A DNA stretch of 64,000 bases from Sialis fuliginosa (lineage: Eukaryota > Arthropoda > Insecta > Megaloptera > Sialidae): the NCBI GenBank assembly GCA_961205875.1, contig OY540817.1:3445001-3509000 (forward strand), read 5' to 3'. This document shows positions 1 to 12,144 of the stretch, in pieces. The notes under the pieces were generated by a model. It searched no databases. It had not been told where the DNA came from and saw only the letters and a list, made by a program, of their open reading frames with translations. Both the position numbers and the translations under genes were made by a program. Numbering within the stretch: position 1 is the stretch's first letter; each line of letters starts with the position of its first letter.

Positions 1-119
1 AAACTGTTTATTTTAAATAAATATACTGCTGTGACCACCACATGACTTTTTTGTACAGTTTATATATAAAAAAAACTACGTTATATCGAAATAATGGGTA
101 GAAAGTTAGAACATTCATA

Positions 120-409
120 TTAACCTTTGTTTGACACACAGGGGAACAATCAACACCACGTTTGTTCTATGTTAATTTAAAGTAACCAAATCTAATCTAA
201 TCTTCCAATTTTTTTAACATACTTTCTTTTAATATTTTACTATATCACTTATACAGTCTTCAAAAGAAACTTTTCAAAAGCCTGTAAAAAAATTCTCAAG
301 TAGAAATATTTAATATTTTATTTTTTATGATGATTTTTGTCGATGGGGTACAAAAAACCCTAATGTGTCAAGTATGCTATTCTAGAGAAGTGTGTCAAAC
401 AAAGGTTAA
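120..409. mobile_element. TTAA-flanked MITE, piggyBac-like
   Basis: A 290-bp segment with perfect inverted ends. Each side has TTAA (120-123 and 406-409), and the inner 16 bp CCTTTGTTTGACACAC is repeated inverted at 390-405. TTAA target duplication with ends starting CC-T-T-T is typical of piggyBac-class elements. There is no reading frame inside, so it is non-autonomous. Assignment to piggyBac is inferred from the ends only. Confidence 0.75.
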
Positions 410-840
410 GCAGACATTTTTAGGGTAAAGTCCGGGACATATCTGATCTGCCCTAGAGATACTCCAATGCATGCAATTTGCTGAAAAGTTAATTATGTGT
501 TATTTTTTAGGAAGCATAAAAAATAAAATTTTAATTGATATATGAACATTATGCAATAATATGAAGTATATTAGGTAAATGCACCAATTATGGCCGCTAT
601 AAGAGCAAGTTTCCGGGTTTTTTTTTATTAATGAGAAAATTTTGATATAAAACAAGGGTGTGAAATTTTAATTTGACAGATCATATTATTGAATATTTGT
701 ATTGTAATATATATCATGTCTATTATAATAAATAAAATAAAATAGTGCTAATAACTAAAAGCTTGTTTTTTGTAATTCTGATGAACTCATGTTACTAATA
801 AAATAAGTAACTTTTTATTTAATCAATTTAATTACAAAAG
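410..840. other. A+T-rich tract, no gene seen
   Basis: Homopolymer-rich sequence with short broken frames and no recognisable protein. It runs straight into a family A repeat copy. Confidence 0.6.
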
Positions 841-1035
841 TCCGCAAATATAGTTTGTTTTTTAAATTATAGCCTTTGATTTTGTTCATGTTTTTTCTCC
901 GTAATGGCGAAGGTAAAACCAGTAATGAGCACGTAGTGATGGACACTTGTTAATGATTGCAAAATGATAAGTACTACGACACAAAAGATATAAAATAAAG
1001 AATCGTCAAATTTGAAACAATGTAAAGCAGTGTTG
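775..1035 (+). repeat. Dispersed repeat family A, copy 1
   Basis: Matches 61985-62190 in the same orientation, and 29040-29225 and 41885-42050 inverted. The shared core includes agcacgtagtgatggac followed by aaaatgataagtac and acacaaaagatataaa. A 97-residue open frame on the minus strand over 867-1160 lies across this repeat, is not kept in the other copies and is not considered a gene. The class of element is unknown. Confidence 0.75.
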
Positions 1036-1323
1036 CTATGATAATATAAAATAAATATAACTTCAATAGATCTTAAATCCGGACCTGATCGTGTTTTTCT
1101 TTCTGAGATCCGGGTTACTTCCCGAGGCGGAATTATAAAAGTCCCGATAAAGTAAACCAAATGAGGAACCTTAAAGATTTATTTTTTAAAAGGGGAAAGG
1201 AATCTTAAAATTTGTTTATTTTGACACGTTTATCTGTATAATTACTTACTTATATTATAAAGGTGAATTTAAGGAAATATACTCTTCTATTAAAATTGAA
1301 ATACACATGTACAAATTCAGTAG

Positions 1324-1834
1324 CAGGGGGGTTATTTTATAGAAATTTTAAACTGTAAAAATGACCTTTTTTGCACTGCACAAAATTACTTTTATAACTG
1401 CACAAAATTACTTTTATAACTGCACATTTCATAGATGTAAAAAATGTTCTAAACTAACAGCACAAAATTATAAATTTTTATAAATTACATAAATGGTCAT
1501 AAAAACGCAAGGGTTATTTTAAGAAAATTTTACAACTGCACATTTTCCTTAGTTTTTTTTTTTGCTTTGTACTTGTAATTTTTCAACTAGATGATTTTTT
1601 TTGTAGTATATTTATGTTTCAATTACAATGACCTTTTTTTTACTTTCTACTTGTACTTTTTCAACTAGATGTACCTTTTTATAGTATATTTATGTTTTAT
1701 TGTTAGTATGACCTTTTTTCCTTTTTTTGCTCTACATTTATAATTTTCAACTATACAAATTGACTATTACAACTGCACTTTTCCTTATTAGAACTGCAGA
1801 AAGAAGCTACAACTAGACACTAAAATAACCCCTG
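1324..1834. mobile_element. Small inverted-repeat element
   Basis: The ends are inverted: CAGGGGGGTTATTTTA on the left and TAAAATAACCCCTG on the right. Inside are direct repeats: a 22-bp unit twice at about 1378-1425, and a block of about 95 bp repeated around 1560-1730 (cttgta..ttttcaactagatg). The CAGGG start resembles hAT ends, but the flanking 8-mers do not match, so the target duplication is lost or the class is wrong. Confidence 0.5.
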
Positions 1835-2415
1835 TTAAAACGCGGGCGAAGCCACAGAAAGATCGTTAATAAAATATAAAATAACAAAAATAACCTTTTC
1901 ATCCTTATAAAACTTATACCCATAAATAAAACCCTAAATAAATACATCATAGTATGAAAAAAACTAGAAAAAAACCGCTGTGTTAATAAATATTACTTAT
2001 AACGTTAACAATATAAACGTGATGATAGAAATGGATCCTGTTTAGACGTTGTAGTTTTTTTTATATAAATTACTCTAGGATCAGGATAAATCATGAATAA
2101 ATCCAAATATATGATGTGCACCATGTAAAGGCCAAAGTGAGTCAAAAACCTAGAAGACAAATTGCCCATTGTTGGCACGACCATTTTATGACGTCACTGA
2201 TATATTGTATGAAGATGACATACTTCTTATTTTCCTTTTAACAATGATGTGAATTTTTATTTGAGATTAAGTGGGTTATATCTGATTTATTACAAACTTT
2301 TTTTTTAATACGACGAATACTATCTTATTAGGTTAGGTTTTATGTGTGTCTGTCTGTGTGTATTTGTAAATTTTTAAAGAAAATTATCTGTGGAAGTTAA
2401 TTTAAGTTATTTTAT
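1835..2415. other. A+T-rich tract, no gene seen
   Basis: It includes a short gcgggcgaagccac piece at 1841-1854, which resembles the cggcttcgctcgcg motif of other repeats in this window. Nothing else is recognisable. Confidence 0.5.
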
Positions 2416-2808
2416 CAGGGCTTCGAACCGGAATTGAACCGAAAACTGGAAAAACCGTTATTATTTGCCGGAACGAAAACCGGAACAGAACCGAAATAAA
2501 AATAACGGTTTTTTCGGTTCAGTACATATTAAAATACGTACGTTAACATGATCTTATTTCCCACTTCAATTGTCGTTCGGACTAACATACAATATAGGTA
2601 TATATTCTAAATATATATTCTAAATGATGGTAGAAAAAAAAATTTTATTACAAATAATTTTTTTTTAAATTAATCACTCGGAGCTAAACCGAAAACCGCA
2701 AAAACCGTTATTTTTTGCGGAACGAAAACCGGAACCGAACCGAAATATATTTTTTTACTCGAACCGGAACGAAAACCGAAACTAAAAAAATAACGGTGCG
2801 AAACCCTG
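2416..2808. mobile_element. hAT-type MITE, copy 1
   Basis: A 393-bp element with inverted ends, CAGGGCTTCGAACCG on the left and a CGGTgCGAAaCCCTG version on the right. It is bounded by an exact 8-bp target duplication TATTTTAT (2408-2415 and 2809-2816). CAGGG..CCCTG ends with 8-bp duplications define hAT elements. The interior is packed with subterminal gaaccgaa/ttcggtt repeats. It encodes no transposase. The 64-codon open frame at 2715-2909 crosses its right end and is spurious. Confidence 0.85.
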
Positions 2809-3365
2809 TATTTTATAGTTTCTGTGTGAATAATATTTTATCATTTTTAAAGAGTCTAACTTATATGAAGAACAAGCGCATTGGATCTGGTGTTATCCGG
2901 GGATATTAATTCAATTAAACATAAAGTAATTATGCCCACCCAAACATTTTAAATTGAGTAGGTATACTCAGCTATCTTTATTTTAATATAATTTTAATTA
3001 GACCGAAGATGCCATTTTGTTTTTATTTAAAAATTACTTATGTCAAGAAATTGAATTTGTAGAGGATAAAATTATCTTAAAAATAAATATTTTTGTTTTA
3101 TTCTGCAATTAATAGATTATGAAAAAAAATAACATGCAAAACAGGCAATAAAATACAATAAGTTTTTCTTAGTACAGCCCCTATAGCTACAATTTAAAGT
3201 GAAAATCAGTTTTGAACTCGTGAATAGCTTCCCAATAGTGTTTAGTTAAACTGTGAATTTTTTTGATTTTTTTATCAACTGTTGAATACCGATATTAAAT
3301 TTTATAGAAAATCGATGCAAATTGCGATATTTTCAAAAAACTACATTTTGGTCTCGAGTTTTCAA
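2809..3365. other. A+T-rich tract between two hAT MITEs
   Basis: No coding signal. The segment at 3175-3330 resembles low-complexity DNA that recurs near palindromic elements. Confidence 0.5.
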
Positions 3366-3721
3366 CAGGGCTTCGAACCGGAAAAACCGTTATTTTTTGT
3401 TGAAACGAAAATCGGAACAGAACCGAAATAAAAATATCGGTTTTTACGGTTCAGTACATGTTAAAATACGCGCGTTAACATGATCTTATTTCCCACTTCA
3501 ATTGTCGTTCGGGCTATTAAGTACCATAAAATGGTAAATTATGGTAGAAAAAAAATTTTTAATACAAATAATTTTTTTTTAACTTATCACTCGGAGCTGA
3601 ACCGAAAACCGAAAAAACTGTTATTTTTTTCGGAACGAAAATCGGAACCGAACCGAAATATATTTTTTTACTCGAACCGGAACGAAAACCAAAACTAAAA
3701 AAATAACGGTTCGAAGCCCTG
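3366..3721. mobile_element. hAT-type MITE, copy 2
   Basis: Same family as 2416-2808, in the same orientation and 356 bp long. The left end is CAGGGCTTCGAACCG and the right end CGGTTCGAAGCCCTG, so the inverted repeat is perfect here. The flanking 8-mers gttttcaa and cttttgaa agree at 6 of 8 positions, consistent with an aged target duplication. The 72-codon frame at 3480-3698 lies wholly inside and is not a gene. Confidence 0.82.
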
Positions 3722-4408
3722 CTTTTGAACGACCCTCACTCCTGAACTAGTTTTATTTAGCTATAAACCGGAGTATCATTCTTATGGGAAATTTTCTTAT
3801 CTGTAAAAGTGACTGTTAATTTTTGCTCTATCTTACATCATTTTCATTACTGTATCGACGATTTAAGCATAACCAGCACTCAATTTTTTTGTTTTTATTT
3901 TTCTAATGTATTTCTTGGGGGGCCTATAGCCTTGTATTTTTGATGTTTTATCAAGAGCATCATTTTACATCGATTGACGCTAAAATAATCGAGACGAATA
4001 TTAATTCCATTTGTCACCTATAGGAAATTTCTAATTTGAATAGACTAAAAAGGCCTCGAAAAGTTGAAGACCAAAAAGAGGTGAAAAACAAAAAAAATTT
4101 TTTTTTCAATTGTGCCTCGTTTTTCATTCGCGCCTTGGACCTCAAAATGTATAAGTACAGTCCTGGATATACTTACATAAATGTCTTATGATTTTATTAT
4201 TTAGATAGGATGATAGTTAAACAATCTTTATTTATTTTCAATATATTATATTTTCTTTAAATCAAATACCTTCCCTTTTATGTTTTGATTGATTCGATTA
4301 TGAAATATGATTTCAAAGTTAAAAGGCATTTTATCGGAGTGTTTTCATATCAGTGTAAATAATACAAATTCCATCCATGTACATGCATTATTGATGTTGA
4401 AAAGTTAG
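3722..4408. repeat. Diverged arm of the palindromic element family
   Basis: About 3820-3930 (gctctat..cgacgatttaagcata..tttttttgtttttattttt) is a diverged match to the right arm of the palindrome at 5263-6224. The rest of the tract is A+T-rich with no gene. Confidence 0.45.
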
Positions 4409-7078
4409 TAGGGGAGATACGCATTGAAACAGACAGTTCATGAAACGGACAATGTCTGTTCCATCGAAACTATCCGAACGAATTAATTCAAATTTTGTTA
4501 TTAGTATTACTAAGCTCTATAGACTACACCTTTTTATCATAGAAGGCCACATTTAAATTTTAAAATAATAAGCAGGCCGCATACTGTCTTTCTTGAAGTA
4601 GTCTTCGTCGTGAAATATATCCCCACTAGGAAGTTCATATTAAATATCTTCAGAATATACGCGCAATAGCCAATTTTAATTTACGTTTAATTATTGTAGA
4701 TTATTTGTTTTTTTATTTTTATTTTTGTCTCTTGGCAGAATAAAATTAAAAATAAATTGAGAAGAAAAATTATATATTATAAATAATTGAAATATTTACC
4801 GGCCACAATGATGTATTGAAAAGGCCGCATGTGGTGATAGAAACATGTCTGCAATGTTCAATAAGCGTTACCTTTTTGGGTTATTATACCTCAGAAGGAA
4901 GTATATATAAATTACAAATATTAAAAAAGGCAGTATTGGGTACAACCTCTGTAGACTGTAAGGTACTTATCCGATTGTCGAGTTCAATGCCGGCAGCATT
5001 TGACGGTGCCGGTGTCGTCACCGGCAAATTAGCCGAGCCGGTGACGTGGAAAAGCTCTGATTTGATTACATTGTAACCGGTACTGGCACCGGCACCGGTT
5101 TTGCCGGTGTGTGGAAAAACGCCCTAAGGCCGCAGGTTCCCCATCTCGACTACACCATAAAGATTCGTCGTAAAAAAACTAAAAAAAATCTTTTTTTTTA
5201 AGATTCCAAAGGTGAGATATTACATTTACTGTATTTCCGATGTTTTGTGTAATATTGCATATTAGTCGCGTCAATGAATACATAAAACAATGAAAACATA
5301 AAACTAAGTCCTCAAGAACAGCTCCGATTTTGATGATTTTTTTTTTTTTTAGTTTTGTTATTTTATATTATTTAAAATCAGAAACCTTTTGGAGCGGGGA
5401 CCCCCGGGAAATACACACAAAAAAATAAAAACAAAAAAATTGACAGCCGCTTATGTTTAAATCATCGATGCAGCGAAAACGATGTGAGCTAGAGTAAAAC
5501 TGAATAGGATCCATTTGATAGAGAATGAAATTTCCTATAAAAAATAATAAAATTCATATCTCAAAAGTTAATAGTTTTTGAGTGATGGTCGTCGAAAATC
5601 TCATGACTAAAATGTAATTTTTGAAAAATGTCGCTTTATTCCCGATCAGCTGTAAAAAGGAATATTGCTATTTAACGATTAATAAAAAAATTCAAAAAAT
5701 TCACTGTTTAACTAGATACTATAGGAAAGTTATTTATGGGTTCAAAAATGGTTTCCACTTTGAATTGTAACTATAGGAGCTACATCAAGAGATTTTTTTG
5801 TAATTTTTTGGTATTACGTATTTTAGAAACTATCCAACGTAGAATAAAAAAATATAATGCATTTTATAGGTGATTTTATTCTCTGTAAATTGAATCTCTT
5901 GATATGCAGATGTAAGTTTGCCCACAATGTTTAAATAAACACAAAATAATGATTATTTTTTAATAGGAAATTTCATTCTCTATCAAATGGATCCTATTCA
6001 GTTTTGCTCTAGCTCACATCGTTTTCGCTGCATCGATGATTTAAACATAAGCGGCTGTCAATTTTTTTGTTTTTATTTTTTTGTGTGTATTTCCCGGGGG
6101 TCCCCGCTCCAAAAGATTTCTGATTTTAAATAATATAAAATAAAAAAAAAAACTAAAAAAAAAATCATCAAAATCGGAGCTGTTCTTGAGGACTTCGAGC
6201 CAAAATGCTTCGTTGACGCGACTATATATTTGACTCAAACATTCATGGTGAGTTACTTTTCAAATCTTATTTCATTGTAGTTGAAATTAGTCAAATAATT
6301 TTAAAGGTTACTTACGCATTGAATAGGACAGATGTTCGTGTATTGAAACGGACGTTTATTTAAATACTAATGTTGATTGTAAAAATTAAATAGTAATGTT
6401 GACTGGCTAAAATGTCTTAAATGCAATAAATAGGCTCATGTTAAAGGATTGTGGAATTTATTTTGCAATAATTTTAATTAAATAAACAAATAAGACTTGA
6501 TGAAACAAAATTGTAGATTTAGGGCTGATCCAGACTATTGTGCTGCTATGCGTTAGATGCTTCATTCGCTTGGGTCAAAATGGAGTTAACTCCAGAAGCT
6601 GACTCTTTTTTTTGGGCTTAGAATTTAGTTAGTACACTCGTTACTGCGTTCTTTATTGAAATAAACCAATTTTCTTAAAAATTGTTCTTATTCAATGCTT
6701 TCTTACTTTAAAAAGAAAATAATTTTCAACTATTTGGGCCAAAAAGGAGTTAACTCCAGAATAAAATTGACTCTAGAATTGCGAATTTGACGAATTTCTC
6801 AATGGAATTTGGCCAAAACATGAAGTGGTAGGTGACAAATAATAATTGGATGAAGACAAAGGCGATTTAAATACATTCTCCATTTTTTTAACAGTGTTTT
6901 CTATTTTCCCACAGATTATAAAAACTGGAGTTAACTCCTTGTTGCTGCAAACCCTTCAATTGAAGAAACTTAATTTATTAGAGATATGTATAACGTAGTT
7001 GATTTTTTATAATGCTTATTGTTTTAATAAAAACTTGCGTCAATCTCAAATGTCCGTTTCATTTGCGTATCTCCCCTA
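4409..7078. mobile_element. Composite inverted-repeat element
   Basis: The ends are inverted: TAGGGGAGATACGCATTGAA at 4409, and a matching TTCATTTGCGTATCTCCCCTA ending at 7078. The terminal gaaacagaca/tgtccgtttc segments also pair. A GC-richer segment at 4980-5135 contains several ccggcaccgg/gccggtg palindromes and lies in an 86-codon open frame without family resemblance. A separate palindrome is nested at 5263-6224. No transposase frame is visible. TA sits at both ends, but the superfamily is not determined. Confidence 0.55.
5263..6224. mobile_element. Foldback (palindromic) element
   Basis: The left arm 5263-5550 and right arm 5955-6224 are inverted copies. Outer ends are TAGTCGCGTCAATG and CGTTGACGCGACTA. 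Landmarks such as gatgcagcgaaaacgatgtg and ggagcggggac pair on the two sides. The centre lies near 5744. The 65-codon minus-strand frame at 6041-6238 is arm sequence, not a gene. The element probably inserted into the larger 4409-7078 unit. Confidence 0.7.
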
Positions 7079-7543
7079 TATAGTTTATTATACCACAGAG
7101 TCATGTTTCCTAACTGAGACGTTCATAAGAAAATACTTATTTTTAAAACCACTTGTTTATTCTCTCTCGATTATAAATAGAAAATACTGCAAAACTATTT
7201 CAGAATTAAAATAAAATCTTTTAAATATGGTTAGTTTCTATTTCTTTTAAACACATGTTTTTCTATCTTCGTCGATTTTATTTTTGCTATAAGTTATATT
7301 GCTTCCTCGCCATATCTGAAACATAAAAGAAGTTTTGTGATCGTTTTTCAAAGGTAAAAAAATAGTTGTTCTCCGATATCAAAATTTTCATTTGATCTTT
7401 CCTTTTCAGGTCAAGAAAAGCACTTTTTTATCCTTAGTCTGTTTGTCTTTGTGTGTGTACACGTGTCTGTCTGTTCCCTGTATCCTTGTCATATGCATAA
7501 CTGATGAGCCACTGAACATATAATAATGAAATTTGGTTTGTTA

Positions 7544-9004
7544 GGCGGCTATTACAACACTATCAAATAAATATGTCAAAGGTCTTTGACAAAGATTTGA
7601 TCATATTTCTTTGATAAAATACGAGATTTTATTTTATTACACTACATAAAATATTTGATAATATTTTTTCAATATTATCTATGGATATTTTCTTCTTTTT
7701 TGGTGCCTTTTGAATATCAGTGCGTGGATGTTCGTCAATTGACGTGATCGAGGTTTGAATTTACAACCGTGTATTGTGGTTTTTATAATCAATAAGAAGA
7801 TTATCATATAATTCTGGATTTTGTTGATATTCATATATTAATAACTAGCTGCTACCCACGGCTTCGCTCGCGTGGATTTCGAAACTAATTACAACCCTCC
7901 ATACGTGACATGGGCTGAAATATTTAATTTTTCCTTTATTTGTTTTTTATTGATTATACAAAATCGTAAATATATCGGCTCCTATGCAAGATAGTTATAA
8001 CCTACAGTATAAAACATCGAAAAGAGTATCTGTGCCTAGTTTCATTCGAGTGAATACAAAAAAAAAATGTTTTTCTCATACAAAATTTTTCACCCCCTTG
8101 CCACCCTCTTTAAGGGTTTAATTTTGGAAAATGTTAAAATACGTGTTTCATTGTTTGTATTGAAGAGTATTTATTTTATGTTTTAAGTAAATCTGACCAA
8201 AAAATATTTTTTCCATACAAACTTTTACACCCTCTTACCCCATTTAAGGGTTTAATTTTTGAAAATGCTGAAATATGTGTTTCATTATTTGTATTGAAGA
8301 GTATTTATTTTAAGTTTCAAGTAAATCTAACAAAAAAATATTTTTCCTATACAAACTTATCCACCCCCTTGCACCCCCTTAAGGAGTTAATTTTGGAAAA
8401 GCTTGAAATACGTGATTCATTGTTTGTATTGAAGAGTATTTTTAGTTTAAGTTTCAAGTAAATCCGACCAAAAAATATTTTTCCCATACAAACTTTTACA
8501 CCATCTTTACACCCTTAGGGGTTGATTATCGAAAAATCCTTTCTTACTGTGTGGTTACGTCATAAAAGGAAGACACCCTTAAAATTTCACGTTTCTAGGA
8601 CCAAAAAATATTTTTTCCATACAAACTTTTACACCCTCTTTTACCCCCTTAGGGGTTGATTATCGAAAAATCCTTTCTTAGTGGGTGGTTACATCATAAA
8701 AGGAAGACACTCCTAAAATTTCACATTTCTAGGACCAGGGGTTTCGGCTGGGCGATGATGAATCAGTCAGGACATGTTATTATATGTATATAGATTATGT
8801 AACTGTAACTGTCAGCGATAACTTGGTAGTCGCCATTTTGTTTTTGACGTCGAAAAACTTTGATCAAATATTATATAAGAGACTGTCATTAACTATGATC
8901 ATAGAAATATGAAGGTAAATATTATAAAAGTTGACTTATTACATTTTCATATTTCTTTGATCAAAGAAATTTTATCATATTTCTTTGATAGTGTAATAGC
9001 CGCC
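7544..9004. mobile_element. Harbinger-like MITE with TTA target duplication
   Basis: The ends GGCGGCTATTACA and TGTAATAGCCGCC are perfect inverted repeats, followed inward by actatcaaa(g/t)aaatatg. TTA stands directly outside each end (7541-7543 and 9005-9007), the target choice of PIF/Harbinger elements. The interior contains a second repeat at 7845-8790. No transposase is seen. Confidence 0.65.
7845..8790 (+). repeat. cggcttcgctcgcg repeat with about 130-bp tandem units
   Basis: It begins with agctgctacccacggcttcg, the same head as the repeat at 18140. It then carries five loosely tandem units of about 126-138 bp, each marked by ccatacaaacttttacaccc and agtttcaagtaaatc. A related single unit lies near 9880-9960. 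This head motif is widespread in insect repeats. It sits inside the Harbinger-like MITE, so it inserted there or was carried by it. Confidence 0.6.
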
Positions 9005-9210
9005 TTAGTAAGGGTGACATCCTAAAATAGTTATTTTTTTGGATTCTTTTTTATGAAACATTCAATTTTCTATAAAAGTTACCACATGTTTTGTAGTAAA
9101 AAAAACTTTTACGAAGATTTATCTCCATTTGCTTTAAAATACCATCATTTTTTCAATCACTTTGATATATTAATTTTGATAGAAATTGTTAAAAAACAAA
9201 AAAAGAATAA

Positions 9211-10060
9211 GGCACGTAGGGGAGAGTGGTACAAAACGATCCCTCAGGGTAAAACGATTACTTTGTGTTTTACCGACTTTAGCAGTGCATTTCTAGTAGT
9301 TTGAGTGAAAATCGTCTTCGTCGCGACTAGTTTAACATTCTGTCAAAGTGTCATGGCGTTGTGAGCGCCACGGAATATTTTATTGAAACGAAATGAAAAC
9401 AAGCTTTGGGGTGGGGTGAGACCCTTTAGGTTCACACAATCAACTTCCCAACACGGTATGATTATAAATACTTGAATACTGATTATTTATTATTTCCATA
9501 TAGTTTATGCGAATATTTTTTTAATATGTATATGAAAAATTTTAATGGAATTGGTCAGAAATAAAACTCACCTTTGTATTATGAATATTAGTTTTCTAAT
9601 ATCTTAATGTTAATAATATAACACACACTTTTAGAATAACTAATTTGACAATTTGAATTAAATTGCATTTGTTTTTATAATAATTAATCTGACATTTTAA
9701 ATTTAATTGCATTTGTTTCCAAGGCAACATGAATTGTAGACTAATTTATTAGTATTTAAAATTCAAATTTTGAGGGTGGTTTTCGTCTTTCACCCCTTCT
9801 ATGGCTGTTTAGGCACGTAGAATAAAAAAAATACTGAAATACATTTTTCATTATTTGTACTGTAGAATAGTTATGCTTAAGTTTCAAGTAAAACCGACCA
9901 AAAAAAAAAAAAATTGCACCCCTTTTTTATCCCCTTAGTGGTTGAATTTCAAAAAATCCTTTCTTTCAAGACAATGCATTTTATGAGGTAGGTACACTTA
10001 GCAACACTTATTTTAAGTCGCTGATTGTACTTATCGCACATACGTCAAGGTTATCATATG
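9211..10060. other. A+T-rich tract, no gene seen
   Basis: It contains ggggagagtggtacaaaacg at about 9221 and a diverged unit of the 8-kb tandem repeat at 9830-9965. No coding structure was recognised. Confidence 0.5.
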
Positions 10061-10398
10061 CAGTGACGGATTTAGGCATGGGCAACATGGGCTGCTGCCC
10101 AGGGCGGCAGATTCTGGGAGAATACAACTTTTTAGTTTAATACACAACACTCAAAAAAAAAAAAATAGGAAGACAAAAAATTGCCTGCATTGAAAGTATA
10201 AAAGTAGCGTGACTAAAAAAAAAAGGTCCTCAAGTTTTTATTTTCCTAATGTAACCTTTTATTTAATAAAATTAGGAATTTCAATTGACATGACAAAAAA
10301 AAGGGTCCTCAGTTTTTAATTTATATTATATTCTGGCCTGCAGCCCTTAGTAAATTGGATTTATGCTATGTAGCCCAGAAAGTTCAAAAGGTTGGACA

Positions 10399-11619
10399 TA
10401 GGGTTTGCAATCCCGCAATGCGGGATCCCGCATTCCCGCGGGATCCCGCACGTTTTGGAGATCTGCGGATCCCGCACTAAAAGTGCTGGATCCGCGCGGA
10501 ATTTTTGAACATTGAATTTGTAGGTCGCGTGCGTTTTGAATACTTTTAAAGCGTAAATATGAATAAAAAAAGGTAACAATTTTGAAAAAAAAAAAATTAA
10601 GGTTGAGATGACTGAATATGAAACTAGTGAAGTAAATTATATCTCTTGTTCACAATTAGTTAAGTGGTTACACTGAGTACGACTCAGGCGACGAAAGAAG
10701 CTCGAACAGCCCCCAGATTACAAAAAAAAAAACATAAAAAATACAAAAATTTAGAAGAAGAATAGCAGATTAAATAAAAGTTAACCACAAAAATTTAATA
10801 CACAAAATTCGATCTACACGATATTTTTTTAACAGTATTATCCCTAAAATACAACCGTAAATAATGATATTTAGTGGTTTAGTTTTACGTGACATACCGT
10901 ATATACTAGGGTGTTTTTTTTTTATTTATTTTTTTTTTCGGTCCCGCTAGCCTATGTTTTAGCTTTGGATCAAAAGTTAATTGTCACAAAATTTCAGACT
11001 CATAGATCAAACCTGTGGACGGCGCGGCGCAAACCGAGTCATTTTCCCATTTGATTAACATGGGAAAAATTACTTTTTTACTTATGCGTGAATATCTCGT
11101 TGAAAAATTTATTTATTTTAATTTCTTACAGCAGCATATCATAGAGAATTAAATTTCTTACAAAAAGATCCCAAGTGCTCAAATCATAGATCGAATATTT
11201 TTAAAGATATGTTCGTTTAAACATTATCATAAAAAGTAAAATCCAATTTTTATGATAATTTTTAAACAAACATTTCTTAAAATTTATTGGATTTATGAAT
11301 TGAGCACTTAATTCTCTACAAAATATTCCCTTGAGAAATTTTCAAAAAAAATTGTTTTCAACGAGATATTCACGTGTAAGTAAAAAAGTAATTTTTCCCA
11401 TGTTAATCAAATGGGAAAAAGACTCGGTTTGCGCCATTCACAGGTTTGACCTATGAGTTTGAAATTTTGAGACAATTAACTTTTTTTTTGTTAACTAAAT
11501 AATAGTGACTTTAAGTATGAATAACAAAATTTTTGGAAAAACTGCGGGATCCCGCGGGATTTGAGGATTTCCCGCAAAATTCCCGCGGGAAAAAAAAGTC
11601 TGCGGGATTGCAAACCCTA
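10399..11619. mobile_element. 1.2-kb hAT-type element with exact target duplication
   Basis: The ends TAGGGTTTGCAATCCCGCA and TGCGGGATTGCAAACCCTA are perfect inverted repeats. An exact 8-bp duplication GTTGGACA lies at 10391-10398 and 11620-11627. Subterminal regions are crowded with gcgggatcccgc palindromes, a GC-rich island in this A+T-rich DNA. There is no transposase frame, and a foldback unit occupies the middle. The intact duplication suggests a fairly recent insertion. Confidence 0.88.
10971..11483. mobile_element. Foldback element nested in the hAT element
   Basis: The left arm from aagttaattgtcacaaaatt and the right arm ending in ttttgagacaattaactt are inverted copies of about 240 bp. 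Paired landmarks are gcaaaccgagtcattttccc/ggaaaaagactcggtttgcg and gaatatctcgttgaaa/tttcaacgagatattc. The centre is near 11227. The arms are slightly diverged, and no target duplication was identified. Confidence 0.65.
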
Positions 11620-11871
11620 GTTGGACACCTATGTTTGACAATATTCTACATTACTTTAAACACATTTATCACTTTTCAGTTCATATGGTAATTCTGAAAC
11701 TTATATCAAGAATAGATTATATTTTCCCTTGGTAGAGGGGCGGCAATTTTTTTTGCCTAGGGCGGCATTTAAGTATACTGGAAATACTCTTAAAACTACT
11801 TTAAATATGATTTTTCAAATGTTTCAACGTGTATTGATGATAAATTGTTCAAGAAAAAACAATAATAGCAT

Positions 11872-12144
11872 CAGTGGCGTAGATAGGGGTGGGGGGGTGA
11901 TTAAGATGATCAATCACCCCCCATGAGTTTAGTTCATGAGAATTTTTTTTTTTAATTCTCAAGTAGGAACAAAATAGTAGAAATAAATAGGAAAAATTTG
12001 GGAAATTAAGAGTAAAAAAAAAGGTCTTCAGTTATTTTGAAATACAGATTACATGAAAAAAAAAGTCATTTCATCATTTTCATATATTTTAGAGCCACCA
12101 CTTGTCATATCGCGCCCCATCGCAAAAAGCTATCTACGCCACTG
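11872..12144. mobile_element. hAT-type MITE (CAGTGGCGTAGATAG)
   Basis: A 273-bp element with inverted ends CAGTGGCGTAGATAG and CTATCTACGCCACTG. The flanking 8-mers aatagcat and aatatcat agree at 7 of 8 positions. It includes a local hairpin, ggggggtgatt..aatcacccccc, near 11892-11922. The 65-codon frame at 11729-11926 crosses its left end and is not a gene. Confidence 0.83.

Larger units (their letters stand above)
7295..9210 (+). repeat. Repeat family B, copy split by an insertion
   Basis: Family B runs from gcttcctcgccatatc through gatctttcc and ccttgtca..cataact to about 7543. It resumes at about 9005 with gggtgacatcctaaaat and continues to about 9205. The two halves line up with the unbroken copies at 30330-31050 and 50505-51190. 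The interruption is the Harbinger-like element at 7544-9004. The 83-codon frame at 9053-9304 starts inside this repeat and is not supported as a gene. Confidence 0.65.
10061..11780. mobile_element. CAGTGACGG.. MITE remnant, interrupted
   Basis: The left end CAGTGACGGATTTAGG is followed by gggcggcag. The right part, with agaggggcggcaa and cctagggcggca at 11735-11770, matches the 16429-16831 element inverted. The right terminus is missing. The whole is split by the hAT element at 10399-11619, so that insertion is younger. Confidence 0.55.

Noticed and set aside
867-1160. 97-codon minus-strand frame
   Set aside because: Lies across repeat family A; the other copies do not keep the frame open.
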